Origin: Bacteroidota bacterium
GTDB taxonomy: Bacteria > Bacteroidota > Bacteroidia > Chitinophagales > Chitinophagaceae
Length of the DNA stretch: 64,000 bases
Assembly (NCBI GenBank): GCA_023423405.1
Contig: JAFAFR010000037.1
Span: 1-64,000 of the forward strand
Direction of reading: 5' to 3'
In this document: in pieces, positions 62,847 through 64,000 of the stretch
Position numbering within the stretch: position 1 is the stretch's first letter
How the letters are laid out: each line of letters opens with the position of its first letter
Translations under genes and position numbers: made by a program
The notes under the pieces: model-generated
Told to the model about the DNA's origin: nothing
The model's input: the letters and a program-made list of their open reading frames with translations, nothing else
Database searches by the model: none

Positions 62847-64000
62847 AGCGCAGCGCCCTGACAGACCGGCTCGGCGCTGTGAAGCAATGGGACTGCTGTA
62901 TCATTGGCGGCGGCGCTACCGGCCTGGGAATTGCGGTGGACGCGGCTTCGCGGGGATACTCCACCATCCTGCTGGAAGCGGCCGATTTTGCAAAAGCCAC
63001 TTCTTCGCGTTCCACCAAACTCATACACGGCGGTGTTCGCTACCTGCAACAGGGTAATATCAAACTGGTGATGGAAGCGCTGCGCGAAAGAGGACTACTC
63101 CGTCACAATGCGCCACATCTTGTAAAGAACCAATCTTTCCTGCTGCCCAATTACAAATGGTGGGAAGGTCCGTTTTACGGCATCGGTTTAAAGATATACG
63201 ATTGGATGGCCGGGAAACTGGGACTGGGCCCTTCGCTTTTCCTTTCGCGCGAAGAAACCCTGGAAACCGTTCCCAGCCTGGATCCGGAAGGATTGCGGGG
63301 AAGCGTGCTCTACCACGACGGGCAGTTCGACGACGCGCGCCTGGCCATCAACCTGGCACAAACGGCCGCAGAACAAAATGCCGTGGTCCTGAATTATTGT
63401 CGCGCCGACAGCCTGCTAAAGGAAGAAGGAAAACTGGTTGGCCTGCAGGCAACCGATCTTATCACCCATACCGGCTTTGAGATCCGGGCTTCCTGCATCG
63501 TGAACGCCACCGGCATTTTCACCGATTCCATCCGGCAAATGGATGAGCCGAAATCCGCACCCATCCTGAATCTCAGCCAGGGCACCCACCTGGTGGTGGA
63601 CAAGTCCTTCCTGCAAAGCGATACCGCCATCCTCATTCCTGAAACCACCGACGGCCGTGTACTTTTCGCCGTTCCCTGGCACGAAAAGCTCATCATCGGC
63701 ACCACCGATGTGGCTGTTCCGGCAGCGCTGGCGGAGCCGGTTGCAGAGGAGGCTGAGATTGATTTTATTCTCAGCAATATCGGCAGGTACCTGAGCCGCG
63801 ACCCGCAGCGGAAGGACATCCTCTCTGTTTTTTCGGGCATGCGCCCGCTGGTGAAAGGCAATGCAGCGAGTACGGCCGCACTGTCGAGGGACCACCACAT
63901 TGAAACAAGCGACAGCGGCCTGCTCACCATAACCGGCGGCAAATGGACCACCTATCGCCGGATGGCGGAAGACCTGCTGCGTGTTGCGATCGATCAACAG
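62843..64000 (+). CDS. glpD: FAD-dependent glycerol-3-phosphate dehydrogenase (cut by window edge)
   Basis: 386 residues are visible; the frame is still open at the right edge. FAD-binding GGGATGLG (22-29) is followed by the glpD/glpA signature SSRSTKLIHGGVRYLQQ (about 53-69). Also NATGIFTDSIR and TGGKWTTYRRMAEDLL near the end, which is the last part of the catalytic domain. It oxidises glycerol-3-phosphate to dihydroxyacetone phosphate at the membrane. It starts with the ATGA overlap with glpK. Confidence 0.95.
   Translation, partial: MKRSALTDRLGAVKQWDCCIIGGGATGLGIAVDAASRGYSTILLEAADFAKATSSRSTKLIHGGVRYLQQGNIKLVMEALRERGLLRHNAPHLVKNQSFLLPNYKWWEGPFYGIGLKIYDWMAGKLGLGPSLFLSREETLETVPSLDPEGLRGSVLYHDGQFDDARLAINLAQTAAEQNAVVLNYCRADSLLKEEGKLVGLQATDLITHTGFEIRASCIVNATGIFTDSIRQMDEPKSAPILNLSQGTHLVVDKSFLQSDTAILIPETTDGRVLFAVPWHEKLIIGTTDVAVPAALAEPVAEEAEIDFILSNIGRYLSRDPQRKDILSVFSGMRPLVKGNAASTAALSRDHHIETSDSGLLTITGGKWTTYRRMAEDLLRVAIDQQ

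Noticed and set aside
1..64000. CRISPR array, rRNA operon or prophage
   Set aside because: No regularly spaced repeats of the right size, no rRNA-like sequence and no phage structural genes were seen by eye.

Overview
The window looks like chromosomal DNA of a Bacteroidota bacterium, most likely of the Chitinophagaceae/Sphingobacteriia type. The support is: gliding-motility genes gldF and gldG, a protein with a type IX secretion (T9SS) sorting domain, a fused murF-alr gene, a DUF5686 protein with a carboxypeptidase-like regulatory domain, a TonB-dependent receptor with the same kind of N-terminal domain, isolated start codons with little Shine-Dalgarno sequence, and at least a dozen TAnnTTTG boxes (the -7 element of the Bacteroidota primary sigma factor). 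Genus-level placement is inference.

Layout. 1-0.3 kb: remnant of an IS4-type transposase at the left edge. 0.28-6.3 kb: small secreted protein, histidine kinase/response regulator pair, AraC regulator with a phytanoyl-CoA-dioxygenase-like enzyme, PhnA-like zinc protein, SDR dehydrogenase, DUF1801 protein. 6.3-7.5 kb: an AT-richer accessory patch next to tRNA-Ser(GGA), holding a degenerate ~40-bp repeat, an intact antitoxin-like gene and a nucleotidyltransferase gene gutted by an internal deletion. 7.5-17 kb: housekeeping metabolism (ansA, tatD, gltX, fumC, a B12-binding mutase domain, an enoyl-CoA hydratase, a GT39-type membrane glycosyltransferase). 17-20 kb: T9SS cargo protein and a lipoprotein. 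20-29 kb: two minus-strand operons, gldF-gldG-terC-murF/alr-lspA and iscS-iscU-iscA. 29-32.5 kb: methylmalonyl-CoA epimerase, then acpP-fabF-rnc, then a GNAT acetyltransferase. 32.5-44 kb: sulfatase, mfd, TonB receptor, ferredoxin-NADP-reductase-like enzyme, two paralogous small membrane coiled-coil proteins, glyS, a MazG-like protein, dtd. 44-46 kb: an MbnP-like lipoprotein overlapping a di-heme MbnH/MauG-like peroxidase. 46-49 kb: flippase and metallo-hydrolase, separated by a large imperfect palindrome. 49-56 kb: a TolB-like surface protein, then a three-gene operon read as kdnA-kdsB-kdnB (8-amino-Kdo synthesis and activation). 56-58.6 kb: an N-terminally extended creD, a winged-helix regulator and a membrane protein, with two nearly identical operators. 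58.7-64 kb: DUF5686 protein, glpK, and glpD running off the right edge.

Most genes are core or envelope functions in short operons joined by 4-bp ATGA overlaps. The points that stand out are the MbnP/MbnH pair, the Kdo8N operon far from its well-known Shewanella setting, the paired operators around creD, the 167-bp imperfect palindrome, the tandem small membrane-protein paralogues and the broken nucleotidyltransferase/antitoxin pair beside the tRNA gene. No CRISPR array, rRNA, prophage or intact insertion sequence was seen.
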